Part shown: positions 17,082 through 26,247 of the stretch, piece by piece
How positions within the stretch are numbered: position 1 is the stretch's first letter
Layout: each line of letters begins with the position of its first letter
From: Enterobacter ludwigii
GTDB lineage: Bacteria; Pseudomonadota; Gammaproteobacteria; Enterobacterales; Enterobacteriaceae
Assembly (NCBI RefSeq): GCF_001750725.1
Contig: NZ_CP017279.1
Coordinates: 4,526,001 to 4,590,000, forward strand
Reading direction: 5' to 3'
Length of the DNA stretch: 64,000 nt
Notes under the pieces: model-generated
What the model was told of the DNA's origin: nothing
The model's database searches: none
Seen by the model: only the letters and a program-made list of their open reading frames with translations
Position numbers and translations under genes: made by a program

Positions 17082-18419
17082 ATGCAAACGTTAATGAAAT
17101 CAATACCTCTGTCCTTGATTGCTCTTACTGTCATCAGCGGTTATGCCAGCGCCGATGAGAAATATGATTTCGCCCTCCACGGCTATTTACGCTCGGGTAT
17201 TCTTGCCAATAGCGATGGCAACCGGGTCGATTCGGTGGGGCTGATGCCTGACGGGAAATGGCGTCTGGGTAACGAAGAAGATACCAAAATTGAGCTGATC
17301 CCGACGGTGACGCTGAAGTCGGATTCAGGTGCAGTCGCACGTATTCAGGCCAACCTGACGCACCAGACCAAATGTACTGCCGACTGGAACTGTACTGACG
17401 ATGACGGCAAAGAGACCCAGTTCCGTGAAGGGTTTGCTGAATTAACGAATCTCGATTTTGCCCCGGACATGACCTTCTGGGCCGGTAAACGCTACAGCAG
17501 CTCCAACCTTTCCAGCCACCAGTTCGACTGGGAGTACATTCAGTACAACGGAACCGGGGGCGGGTTCGATAACCTGGACTTAGGCTTTGCGCGCTTTGAT
17601 GCAGGTGTGTATGCCTTCTCGACCACCGACGAAGCCAAAGCTTATCCGGTAGATCTGGGGGATCAGGGCTATCCGGACGACTATTCGCTTAACCTGTGGT
17701 TTAAAAAGATCGGCGGCACCGGGCTCGACGTCGAACTTATCGGCCACCACATGAACCGCAATGAAAACCATCCTACCTCGGCTGAGAAGGGGTACGGCGT
17801 GACGGCGCTGTACAACTTTGACAGCTTCTACGGCCTGACCAACGGATACTCCCGCATCGCTTTCCAGTATGGCAAAGGCCTGGCCGCCGCGGATTCGCTG
17901 GGTAAAAACGGCTGGGGCTGGGCAAACCTTGAGGATACGCAATCCTGGCGCGTCGTGCTGGACAGCATGGCCAACCTGGGTGACGTGGAAGTATCGACCT
18001 TTGCGTTTTATCAGAAAGACAAAAACTACCGCTGGTGGACCAACGACGATGACGGCTGGGGACGTTCCATGTGGGTCGCGGGTATCCGTCCGTATCATCA
18101 GATAACCAAAAACTTCGCCATGCAATATGAGGTGGGCTACGAATATCTGGATGATAAAAACTACATGGGCGTAAACGGTAAAGGGAAAGGTGGCCTGACC
18201 AAGGTGACCATTGCGCCGACCCTGACCTTTGATTCAGGTTTCTGGAGCCGTCCGCAGCTGCGCTTCTTTGCCACCTACGCAAAATGGGATAAAGGCGTCT
18301 CGGATGCGATGGACAGAAATTACGACTGGAGCACTGGCACCCTGAGTCCGGGGGGATATTCACGTAGCGGCGATACCGATACGCTGAATTTTGGTGTGCA
18401 GGCTGAAGTCTGGTTCTGA
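17082..18419 (+). CDS. LamB/maltoporin-family outer membrane porin
   Basis: The 445-aa product has a Sec signal ending near ASA-DEK (residue 24), then FALHGYLRSGI, the LamB-family start of an 18-strand sugar porin, and the typical ending VQAEVWF with a terminal Phe. It should let oligosaccharides cross the outer membrane. ATG 17082 follows AAAGGGAACC and leads directly into the signal peptide. It shares a strand with the mannanase, 11 bases away, so mannan oligomers are the likely cargo. It has a CRP-like site and operator 2 upstream. Confidence 0.9.
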   Translation: MQTLMKSIPLSLIALTVISGYASADEKYDFALHGYLRSGILANSDGNRVDSVGLMPDGKWRLGNEEDTKIELIPTVTLKSDSGAVARIQANLTHQTKCTADWNCTDDDGKETQFREGFAELTNLDFAPDMTFWAGKRYSSSNLSSHQFDWEYIQYNGTGGGFDNLDLGFARFDAGVYAFSTTDEAKAYPVDLGDQGYPDDYSLNLWFKKIGGTGLDVELIGHHMNRNENHPTSAEKGYGVTALYNFDSFYGLTNGYSRIAFQYGKGLAAADSLGKNGWGWANLEDTQSWRVVLDSMANLGDVEVSTFAFYQKDKNYRWWTNDDDGWGRSMWVAGIRPYHQITKNFAMQYEVGYEYLDDKNYMGVNGKGKGGLTKVTIAPTLTFDSGFWSRPQLRFFATYAKWDKGVSDAMDRNYDWSTGTLSPGGYSRSGDTDTLNFGVQAEVWF

Positions 18420-18430
18420 GGAGAAAAGAG

Positions 18431-20626
18431 ATGGCTTTCCCGATTCGAAAACTGCTTCTCGTCTCCTTACTCTCCGCGCTGGGAAGCGCGGGGGCTCTGG
18501 CGGCCGAGCAATCCCATTTTGAACACTTTATTACTCGCGATGGCGCAGCGTTAAAAGATGGCGATCGCGTCTTTCGCTTCGCCGGGATCCACGCCCCGGA
18601 GCTGCATCGTATAGAAGATGACGCGCGCGGAACCTGTAAGGCCGATCCGCGCGGCTGGGGGCAATACTTTAGATGGCCGACTGCTGAAGAGCAGGAGAAC
18701 TGGATCAAAGCGCTGGTGCAAACCGGTGCTAAAGCACAGCGCGTATATGTGCTTTCCGTGCAGCAGGAAAATGATGCTGCCTGCGGACGTGAGACACATA
18801 TTCTGGCACCGGCAACGCCGGACGGCATGCCGCGGCTGAATGAAACGGCCATGAAAGTGTATGACAACATGATTGCCGAGGCGGATAAGCAGGGGCTGCG
18901 CCTGATTCTGCCGTTTATTGACCACTGGTGGTGGTGGGGGGGACGCGAACAGCTGGCCGCGTTTTATCATGAAAAGCCGGAAGATTTTTATCGAACCGAC
19001 AGTAAAACCTACCGTGCTTATCAGGATGTGATCCGTCAGGTGATTACCCGTACCAACACCATTACGGGACGCCATTACTACGATGAAAAGGCGATCATGG
19101 CCTGGGAAACGGGTAATGAGCTGGAAAACACCAATGCTGATTTTCTGCAGAAAACGTCGGCCTGGATCCGCAAGTGGGCGCCCCATCAGCTTGTCGTCGA
19201 TGGTACCTATAAAAAGGTGAATGATTTCGCGCTCAACGATCCGAACGTCGACATCATCAGTAACCACTATTACACCAATGCCGAGAACAACCACCCCGAG
19301 CAGGTTCGCAACGATCTGGAGGCGATTGGCGGCAAAAAGGTCTATCTGGTTGGCGAATTTGGTCTGCTCGATCAAAAAGACCTTAACACTATCATGCAGG
19401 CCATTGTGCATACCGAGGTCAATGGCGCGCAGGCGGCGGGGGGCTTTATCTGGGGCTTCCGTGGTCATCGCCACGATGGTGGTTTTTACTGGCACAAAGA
19501 GTTTACCGGGCACTACAGCTACCATCTGCCTGGCTTCCCGGTCGAGGGCAAAGCAAACCAGGAGATGGAGGTCGTCAATCTGGTGCGAACCGCCTCGGCG
19601 CAAATGGCGGGGCTGAGCAAGGCGCCGGCTCTGCCGGTCCCGGAAGCGCCTAAGCTGCGCGAGAGCAACTCACCGTTTGCCATTAACTGGATGGGGTCTC
19701 CCGTCGGGCGTTATTACGATGTGGAGAGAGCGACTCAGCCACACGGCCCGTGGACCCGCGTTGGTCAGGATATCTCTGACGGCAAAAATGAGTGGGATCC
19801 GGCAAAAATGGATCTCTTCCGTGATGACTATCGCAGCCTGACGCTGGGCCAGACTTACTACTACCGGGTGATCGCAAAGAACGAAAGCGGTCAGTCTGCG
19901 CCTTCAAACGTGATTCGCCTTGAGCATACGCAGAAAAACCTGCCGCCGGTCATCACTCTGCAGGATGCGCTCTCTACCACCGTGGATAAAGGCGTTCAGC
20001 TCACCGCGGCCTGGCAGGATGACAATCTGCCGGAGCCGAAGGTCAGCGTGGCATGGCATCACGAAGGCAAGGATAACGTCCACTTTTGTGACAGCACCAA
20101 AGCGGAAACCCGTGCCTGGTTCTCGGCTCCCGGTGACTATGCGTTGACCTTTACCGCTGACGATGGACTGCTGAAAAGCAGCAAGACGGTAAACGTTAGC
20201 GTGAAGGCCGCGGCGGGACCCGTGCCGGCGGACTACTGTCATTTTGGCGGCGGAACGCTGGACGTCAGCAAGGGGAAACTGAACATTACCAAGAGCGATA
20301 AAGATACGTTAGCGATTGGTGAAGACGGTTTCCTTGGTCCTTTTGCCAATGACGGAGACAGCGTGACCTGGCAGGTTAACGCCCCCTGGGACGGTAAGTT
20401 TGCCCTGCACGTGAAATTTAACGGCAAATGGGGGAGTAAGAAAAACTCGTTCATTGTGAACGGCGGAACGCCGGTGAGCATTCAATTCCCGCAAACGGAT
20501 GAGAAAGGCCAGACGATGATCGTACCGGTCACGCTCAGGGCAGGGGACAACACCATTAGCTTTGGCAAGTTCTCTGGCGACTGGGGATATATGTTCATCA
20601 AATCAATTGAAGTCACTGCAGAGTAG
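18431..20626 (+). CDS. Secreted GH5-type endo-beta-1,4-mannanase with FN3, Ig-like and CBM35-like modules
   Basis: The 731-aa product has a signal peptide ending near GALA-AEQ (residue 24). The catalytic domain (about 28-390) fits GH5: acid/base E230 in WETGNELEN, nucleophile E309 in LVGEFGLL, and the aromatic DHWWWWGG segment near 164-171, which matches the NxWxxxGG region of GH5 mannanases. An FN3-like domain follows (about 415-510, QTYYYRVIAKNESGQSAPSNVIRL), then an Ig-like segment (about 515-600), then a CBM35-like beta-sandwich (about 610-731). It should cut beta-mannan outside the cytoplasm into oligomers. It lies between porin and GH1 genes. A glucan as substrate is not excluded. Confidence 0.82.
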   Translation: MAFPIRKLLLVSLLSALGSAGALAAEQSHFEHFITRDGAALKDGDRVFRFAGIHAPELHRIEDDARGTCKADPRGWGQYFRWPTAEEQENWIKALVQTGAKAQRVYVLSVQQENDAACGRETHILAPATPDGMPRLNETAMKVYDNMIAEADKQGLRLILPFIDHWWWWGGREQLAAFYHEKPEDFYRTDSKTYRAYQDVIRQVITRTNTITGRHYYDEKAIMAWETGNELENTNADFLQKTSAWIRKWAPHQLVVDGTYKKVNDFALNDPNVDIISNHYYTNAENNHPEQVRNDLEAIGGKKVYLVGEFGLLDQKDLNTIMQAIVHTEVNGAQAAGGFIWGFRGHRHDGGFYWHKEFTGHYSYHLPGFPVEGKANQEMEVVNLVRTASAQMAGLSKAPALPVPEAPKLRESNSPFAINWMGSPVGRYYDVERATQPHGPWTRVGQDISDGKNEWDPAKMDLFRDDYRSLTLGQTYYYRVIAKNESGQSAPSNVIRLEHTQKNLPPVITLQDALSTTVDKGVQLTAAWQDDNLPEPKVSVAWHHEGKDNVHFCDSTKAETRAWFSAPGDYALTFTADDGLLKSSKTVNVSVKAAAGPVPADYCHFGGGTLDVSKGKLNITKSDKDTLAIGEDGFLGPFANDGDSVTWQVNAPWDGKFALHVKFNGKWGSKKNSFIVNGGTPVSIQFPQTDEKGQTMIVPVTLRAGDNTISFGKFSGDWGYMFIKSIEVTAE

Positions 20627-20632
20627 TTATTT

Positions 20633-20662
20633 GGCTGCCCTGTTCGGGGCAGCCCTTTTTTT
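20633..20662 (+). terminator. Rho-independent terminator/attenuator between mannanase and GH1 genes
   Basis: GGCTGCCC-TGTTC-GGGCAGCC (20633-20653) followed by a T-rich run. It sits inside the gene run, just before the GH1 ribosome site CAGGAGG (20667-20673). It would lower transcription of the cytoplasmic GH1 and isomerase genes relative to the secreted enzyme, or end a transcript and require a second promoter. Confidence 0.8.
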
Positions 20663-20677
20663 CATTCAGGAGGCGTT

Positions 20678-22096
20678 ATGAACCGGTATCAATTCCCGGA
20701 AGGTTTTTTTTGGGGCGCAGCGGCATCAGGTCCGCAGACGGAAGGCATAGCCAATAAGCCGCACCGTTCTGTCTGGGACAGCTGGTTTGCCGAACAACCG
20801 GAGCGTTTTTTTCAGCAGATTGGTCCGCAGCACGTTTGTGAAACCTACAGTAAATATAAAGAAGACGTTGCCCTGATGAAGCAAACGGGGTTTAACTCGT
20901 TTCGAACCTCTATTCAGTGGTCGCGTCTGATCGATGATTTCAAAACCGGACAGCCAAACCGCGACGCCGTCCGCTTCTATAACGATTACTTCGATGAAAT
21001 GATTGCCAACGGCATCGAGCCCATCATCAATCTTTACCATTTTGATATGCCCGAGGCGCTGCAAAAAGCATATGGCGGATTTGAGTCATCCTACGTAACT
21101 GAGCTTTTTGCCCGCTTCGCCCGCACCGCGTTCGAGCTGTTTGGCCATAAGGTGAAATACTGGATAACCTTTAATGAGCCGATCGTGCCGGTGGAAGGCG
21201 GTTATTTATATGACTTCCATTATCCGTGTAAAAAAGATGGCAAACTGGCGGCTCAGGTCGCCTTTAATATTATGCTGGCGCACGCCAGGGCGGTGAATGT
21301 CTACCGTGAAATGGGCTTGCCGGGTGAGATTGGTGTCGTGCTCAACCTCACGCCTTCTTATACCCGCAGCGACAGCGAGGCCGATAAAAAAGCGGCCTGG
21401 TATGCCGACCTGCTGTTTAACCGCAGCTTCCTCGACCCGCTGGTTAAACATGAATTCCCCAAAGAACTGTGCGAAATCTTAACCGCAAACGGCTGCTTAC
21501 CAGAGGTTTCACGGCAGGATGTGGAGACGATCCTGCAGTCGAGAATTGATTTTCTGGGGGTGAATTATTATGTGCCGAGAAGGGTGAAAGCGCGGGAAAG
21601 CGTTTACGCGCTCGATTACTTCACACCGGAAGTCTATTTCGAAAATTACGTCGATCCTCAGGGACGGTTTAACCCTTATCGCGACAATAACGAGATCCAC
21701 CCGGAAGCTATCTATGACATTGCCTGCAATATTCGCGATAACTACGGCAACATCAAATGGTATCTGGCGGAAATTGGCATCGCGATGGATCTGCAGTCCG
21801 AAGGGCCGGTGCAGGCCGATGGCGTGATAGATGACACCTTCCGTATCGCTTTAATGGAGGAGCATCTGGCTCAGCTGCATCGTGGTATCGCTGACGGCGC
21901 CAACTGTTTTGGTGTTCATCAGTGGACCTTCATTGATAACTGGTCCTGGATCAACAGCTTCAAGCGGCGATATGGCTTCTGGCGTCTGGATTTAGCCACC
22001 GGGGAGCGACAAATCAAACGTAACGCATTGTGGTTTGCGCAGCTGGCGGCTGAAAATGGCTTCGCCCCTGGCGAATGTGAAAAGGATACGCAATGA
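20678..22096 (+). CDS. Glycoside hydrolase family 1, probable phospho-beta-glycosidase
   Basis: A 472-aa cytoplasmic GH1 enzyme with the start FPEGFFWGAAASGPQTEG, acid/base E167 in TFNEP and the expected nucleophile E365 in WYLAEIGIAM. The nucleophile motif is AEIG rather than the usual TENG. Together with the PTS it should split phosphorylated disaccharides; the B. subtilis counterpart in the glucomannan operon is GmuD. It overlaps manA by 4 bases (ATGA at 22093), so mannose-6-phosphate is a likely product. Its relative at 53939-55366 has the same unusual nucleophile context. Confidence 0.85.
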   Translation: MNRYQFPEGFFWGAAASGPQTEGIANKPHRSVWDSWFAEQPERFFQQIGPQHVCETYSKYKEDVALMKQTGFNSFRTSIQWSRLIDDFKTGQPNRDAVRFYNDYFDEMIANGIEPIINLYHFDMPEALQKAYGGFESSYVTELFARFARTAFELFGHKVKYWITFNEPIVPVEGGYLYDFHYPCKKDGKLAAQVAFNIMLAHARAVNVYREMGLPGEIGVVLNLTPSYTRSDSEADKKAAWYADLLFNRSFLDPLVKHEFPKELCEILTANGCLPEVSRQDVETILQSRIDFLGVNYYVPRRVKARESVYALDYFTPEVYFENYVDPQGRFNPYRDNNEIHPEAIYDIACNIRDNYGNIKWYLAEIGIAMDLQSEGPVQADGVIDDTFRIALMEEHLAQLHRGIADGANCFGVHQWTFIDNWSWINSFKRRYGFWRLDLATGERQIKRNALWFAQLAAENGFAPGECEKDTQ

Positions 22097-23259
22097 GTCA
22101 GCCTTTTTACCGGATGCGTAACGGCATCAAAAATTACGCCTGGGGCAGTCGCGTAGCGCTTAATCATCTTTTTGGCCTGCTCAACCCTGACGATCAACCC
22201 CAGGCCGAGGTCTGGATGGGAAGCCACCCCGCAGGCTGCTCGGAGATTGAAACCGATACAGGGTTACGCTCTTTACAGGACCTTATTTCACAGAGGCCGG
22301 CAGAGATGTTGGGCGCGTGCGCGGGAGAAACTGCGGGGCAGTTGCCTTACCTGCTGAAGTTGCTGTCAGCGGAGCGCGCACTGTCGCTGCAGGTACATCC
22401 CAATAAGCTTCTGGCAGAAGACGGGTTCGCCCGTCAGGGCAACCTGCCCGGAGAGGATTACACCGATGCGAACCATAAGCCCGAGCTGGTTTTTGCCCTG
22501 ACGCCTTTTATGGCCATGAACGGCTTCCGGCCGTATCAGGAGATTGCTAATCACTTTTTGCGCCTGGATGCCCCGGCCCTGACGTCCGCGCTGTCGCTGT
22601 TTCGCAACAACCTGCATGCTGAAGGGCTTAAGGCCTTTTTTACGCGTCTGATGGCGCTTGAGCCGACGGAAAAAGAGGGCGTGCTGACGTGTCTGGAAGC
22701 GCGACTTGCATGCGGGGTGTTTGCTCCGGTAGCGCCCTTTATCGAACGGCTACTGCGAGACTACCCGGGGGACATCGGGGCTCTGGCCCCGCTGTATCTG
22801 CACTGCATTACGCTTGCGCCGGGTGAGGCGATGTTCCTGCGCGCCGGTACGCTACATGCTTATGTGAATGGTACGGCAGTTGAGGTCATGGCCAGTTCTG
22901 ACAACGTGCTGCGGGCGGGCTTAACCCCCAAGAACATCAACGTGGCAGAATTGGTGCGCTGTACGGTGTTTGACGAAACCCCAGCCGACCGCCTCAGGAT
23001 GCATCCACAGCGGGAAGAGGGGATGCAGCAATACCCGATCCCGGTAACGGATTTTCGCTTTAGCGTCATTGAACATTGCGAGCAGCAAAGCATCCGGACA
23101 GACCGTGCGCAAATTCTGCTGGTGCTGAAGGGGAGTGCCACGCTCAGCCACGCCGAGGGTGCCACCATGACGCTGAACGCCGGTCAGTCTGCGTTCATCC
23201 CGGCGGTCACAACCTTATGGACGTTGACTCAGCGCGGGCAGTCTTGCCTGGTAAGCTGA
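22093..23259 (+). CDS. manA: Mannose-6-phosphate isomerase, class I
   Basis: The 388-aa product converts mannose-6-phosphate to fructose-6-phosphate in the cytoplasm. It is a zinc cupin: YAWGS at the start, ligand region LSLQVHPNK (Gln, His), HKPELVFAL (Glu) and LRAGTLHAYV (His). It is probably a locus-specific copy, since the general manA usually lies elsewhere on enterobacterial chromosomes. It overlaps the GH1 stop by 4 bases and ends the plus-strand run before a terminator. It plays the part of GmuF in B. subtilis. Confidence 0.93.
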   Translation: MSQPFYRMRNGIKNYAWGSRVALNHLFGLLNPDDQPQAEVWMGSHPAGCSEIETDTGLRSLQDLISQRPAEMLGACAGETAGQLPYLLKLLSAERALSLQVHPNKLLAEDGFARQGNLPGEDYTDANHKPELVFALTPFMAMNGFRPYQEIANHFLRLDAPALTSALSLFRNNLHAEGLKAFFTRLMALEPTEKEGVLTCLEARLACGVFAPVAPFIERLLRDYPGDIGALAPLYLHCITLAPGEAMFLRAGTLHAYVNGTAVEVMASSDNVLRAGLTPKNINVAELVRCTVFDETPADRLRMHPQREEGMQQYPIPVTDFRFSVIEHCEQQSIRTDRAQILLVLKGSATLSHAEGATMTLNAGQSAFIPAVTTLWTLTQRGQSCLVS

Positions 23260-23304
23260 TGACGTAAGGCTTTCACTGCCGTGTGCAGGCAGTATGTCGG
23301 GTAT

Positions 23305-23332
23305 AAAAAAGGCTGCTTATCGCAGCCTTTTT
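23305..23332. terminator. Terminator after manA, shared with the convergent ABC gene
   Basis: AAAAAAGGCTGC, loop TTATC, GCAGCCTTTTT. The A- and T-tracts flank the stem, so it can serve the manA transcript and, on the other strand, the convergent ABC importer transcript ending at 23337. Confidence 0.88.
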
Positions 23333-23336
23333 ACAT

Positions 23337-24407
23337 TTAGTTTTTCGGGAAGATCCACACGTGCTTTTCAGGCAGCGAAAGGTGGCAGTGCAGCGGGTCC
23401 CGGGCCTCGTGACCATAGGCGCGAATGACAAAATCATCCCCCGGCGTGCGGAACAGGTATTCCCAGCGGTCGCCGAGATACATGCTGGTCAGTAACGGGA
23501 GCGCCAGCTGGTTTTCCCCCGGCCCCTCGACCACCGCCACGCGCTCGACGCGGATCACCGCGGTGGCGTCTTCACCGCTTCGTACCCCTTCACCGGCCTG
23601 GCCCCACAGCACCCAGCCTTTGCCTTCGATACGCGCTTTGCCGTCGCGCACTTCCGTAACCTTGCCGTGCAGGCGATTATTGCTGCCCATAAACTCAGCG
23701 GTAAACAGCGTTTTCGGCGAGCCGTACATCTCCTGCGGTGTGCCCTGTTGCTCGATTTTACCGTTGTTAAGCAGCAGGATACGGTCGGAAATCGACATCG
23801 CCTCATTCTGGTCGTGCGTTACCATCAGCGCGGATAAGCCCAGCTTGATAATCAGTTCACGCAGGAATACGCGAGCCTCTTCGCGCAGCTTGGCGTCGAG
23901 GTTAGAGAGCGGTTCATCCAGTAAAATGACCGGCGGGTTATAGACCAGTGCCCGGCCAATTGCCACGCGCTGCTGTTGTCCACCGGAGAGCTGGTGCGGG
24001 TGGCGTTTGCCCAGATGGCCCAGCCCTAGCTGGTCCAGCACGTCCTGTACGCGCTGCTGGATCTCTTTGGCCGGAACCTTGCGCAGCTTGAGCGGATAGG
24101 CCACGTTTTCAAAAACGGTTTTGTGCGGCCACAGCGCATATGACTGAAACACCAGGCCCAGGTTACGCTCTTCCGCCGGGATCTCACTGCGCGGCGTGCC
24201 GTCATAGACTTTGTTTTTGCCAATGATAATCGAGCCCTGAGTCGGTTTTTCCAGGCCCGCCACCGCACGCAGCAGGGTGGTTTTCCCGCTGCCGGAAGGA
24301 CCCAGCAGGGAGACCACTTCGCCGCGGTTGAGGTTCATGGAGACCCCTTTTAAAACAGGATTGTCACCGTAGGTCAGGTGCAGATCGTTAACCGCTAATT
24401 CAATCAT
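23337..24407 (-). CDS. ABC importer ATPase (Fbp/Pot type)
   Basis: A 356-aa ATPase with Walker A GPSGSGKTTL, signature LSGGQQQRVAIGRAL, Walker B VILLDEPLSNLD and a C-terminal regulatory OB/TOBE domain (about 240-356). It powers the importer formed with the permease and binding protein encoded upstream. Its ATG 24407 overlaps the permease stop by 8 bases, supporting this start over one 9 codons earlier. Family members carry ferric iron, polyamines, phosphonates or sugar phosphates; the sequence alone does not decide. Confidence 0.9.
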   Translation of the reverse strand: MIELAVNDLHLTYGDNPVLKGVSMNLNRGEVVSLLGPSGSGKTTLLRAVAGLEKPTQGSIIIGKNKVYDGTPRSEIPAEERNLGLVFQSYALWPHKTVFENVAYPLKLRKVPAKEIQQRVQDVLDQLGLGHLGKRHPHQLSGGQQQRVAIGRALVYNPPVILLDEPLSNLDAKLREEARVFLRELIIKLGLSALMVTHDQNEAMSISDRILLLNNGKIEQQGTPQEMYGSPKTLFTAEFMGSNNRLHGKVTEVRDGKARIEGKGWVLWGQAGEGVRSGEDATAVIRVERVAVVEGPGENQLALPLLTSMYLGDRWEYLFRTPGDDFVIRAYGHEARDPLHCHLSLPEKHVWIFPKN

Positions 24408-26169
24408 GTATTTTGACTCCGAAACGAAGGGCAATGCCCAGACCTACCACCACCAGCAGGATGTTAATAAAAGAGAGCGCCGCCACAATATCAATGGCTC
24501 CTGCTGCCCAGAGGGATACCAGCATCGAGCCGATGGTTTCCGTGCCGGGTGAAAGCAGGTACACACCCGTTGAATATTCGCGTTCAAAAATCAGGAACAT
24601 CAGCAGCCACGAACCGATAAGGCCGTAGCGGGAGAGCGGGATCGTGACATGGCGGGTGATCTGGCCACGCGTAGCCCCCGTACTGCGGGCGGCCTCTTCA
24701 AGCTCCGGCGCAACCTGCAGCAGGGTGGACGAGATGAGTCTCAGCCCGTAAGCCATCCAGACCACCGTATAGGCCAGCCAGACGCTGAAAATGGTGCTGC
24801 GCAGCGAACGTAGCCAGACAATCAGGTTTTCACGCATCCAGTCGCTCCAGGCGAACCCGGAAAGCCAGCCCGATTTCAGCGAGTTATCCAGCCACATCGG
24901 CAGGAACAGGAACACCCAGAGAAAGGCCAGACCCGCGAGCAGGCCAGGCACGGCGCGCGGCACCAGGACGCTGTAATCCAGAAAACGCGTGGTATTGTCC
25001 GGTTTGCGGTGCATGGCGATACCGACAAACAGGTAGCACGCCACGGCCAGCGCGCCGCCAATGACCCCAATGGACATGGAGTTGACGATGGCGCGCAGCA
25101 GGTTCGGCTGCGCCCATATCGTGCGAAAAGTACTGAGGGAAAGCTCGTCCCACAGCGAAACGCCCACGCCCCAGTTTGAGATAAACGCGCGTAACACCAC
25201 GCCGAGCAGGGGAACGCCGATCGTGACGGTGAGCCAGAAAGCGACCACCGCGCCCGCCACCCAGCGCCATTTACCCAGAGGTAAGGCCCGGGCCTGAGAC
25301 GCTTTGCCTTTCATGGTCACGAAACGGTTGGCGGTACGCATCAGGCGACGCTGCAGCATGACCAGCGGAATGGTGATACAGATAAGCACCACTGCAACCG
25401 CCGCCATCAGGTGGTAGGAAGGGGTACCAAGCTTGTTGGTCAACTGGTACAGGTAGGTTGCCAGCACCATGTTGCCTTCCGGATCGCCGAGGACCAGCAT
25501 CAGACCAAACACTTCAAGACCGAGGAAGAACAGCAGAACGATGGCGTACAAAATGGACGGTCGCACCATCGGCAGGCTGACCGAGGTCATCACCTGTAAC
25601 GGCGACGCACCCGCGGTACGTGCGGCCTCTTCCACATCGGAACCGACGCTTCGCAGCGCGGACGAAATATAGAGATAGGCATGCGGAACATGCGTCAGGC
25701 CAGCAATGACCACGATGCTCGACATGTCGTAGATATTCCACGGTACGAAACCAATCAGCGCCTGCGCCCAGAGGGATAAAAAGCCCACCGGACCGGCGGC
25801 CACCACGTAGCCGAATCCCAGCACCATTGGCGACACGAAAACCGGCACGAGGATCAGCGGTTCAATCAGGCGGCGGCCGGGCAGGTCGGTACGCACCATC
25901 AGAAAGGCCAGCACGCCCCCTAACGGAATGGCGATGATGACCAGCCCGAAAGCGAGAATAAAACCGCTTTTCAGCGCCTTATAGAAATCAGGGTCGGTGA
26001 AGATAAAATCAAATGATTCAAGGCTCCACTCTTTTGCCGGTGAAAAGAACGGGGCGGACAAGAAGCTCTGTATCACGATAAACGACAGCGGCGTGTAGAT
26101 AACCAGGGCGGTTATCAACACGACAATACCGCGCGGCAGGCTTTGCCACTTTCTGCGTAATGTATTCAT
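24400..26169 (-). CDS. ABC importer permease, two fused membrane domains
   Basis: A 589-aa inner-membrane protein with about twelve helices and two coupling motifs: EEAARTAGASPLQV in the first half and EEAARSTGATRGQI in the second. This two-in-one architecture is the FbpB type used for ferric iron, phosphonate and related importers. It follows the binding-protein gene by 78 bases and overlaps the ATPase gene. Confidence 0.92.
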   Translation of the reverse strand: MNTLRRKWQSLPRGIVVLITALVIYTPLSFIVIQSFLSAPFFSPAKEWSLESFDFIFTDPDFYKALKSGFILAFGLVIIAIPLGGVLAFLMVRTDLPGRRLIEPLILVPVFVSPMVLGFGYVVAAGPVGFLSLWAQALIGFVPWNIYDMSSIVVIAGLTHVPHAYLYISSALRSVGSDVEEAARTAGASPLQVMTSVSLPMVRPSILYAIVLLFFLGLEVFGLMLVLGDPEGNMVLATYLYQLTNKLGTPSYHLMAAVAVVLICITIPLVMLQRRLMRTANRFVTMKGKASQARALPLGKWRWVAGAVVAFWLTVTIGVPLLGVVLRAFISNWGVGVSLWDELSLSTFRTIWAQPNLLRAIVNSMSIGVIGGALAVACYLFVGIAMHRKPDNTTRFLDYSVLVPRAVPGLLAGLAFLWVFLFLPMWLDNSLKSGWLSGFAWSDWMRENLIVWLRSLRSTIFSVWLAYTVVWMAYGLRLISSTLLQVAPELEEAARSTGATRGQITRHVTIPLSRYGLIGSWLLMFLIFEREYSTGVYLLSPGTETIGSMLVSLWAAGAIDIVAALSFINILLVVVGLGIALRFGVKIHD

Positions 26170-26247
26170 GGGGTATCCCTGGTGTTGCAGCCCAGCAAAA
26201 CGAACTCAGGTAACAGGAGCGCGACGGCCCGCGTCGCGCTCAGACGC

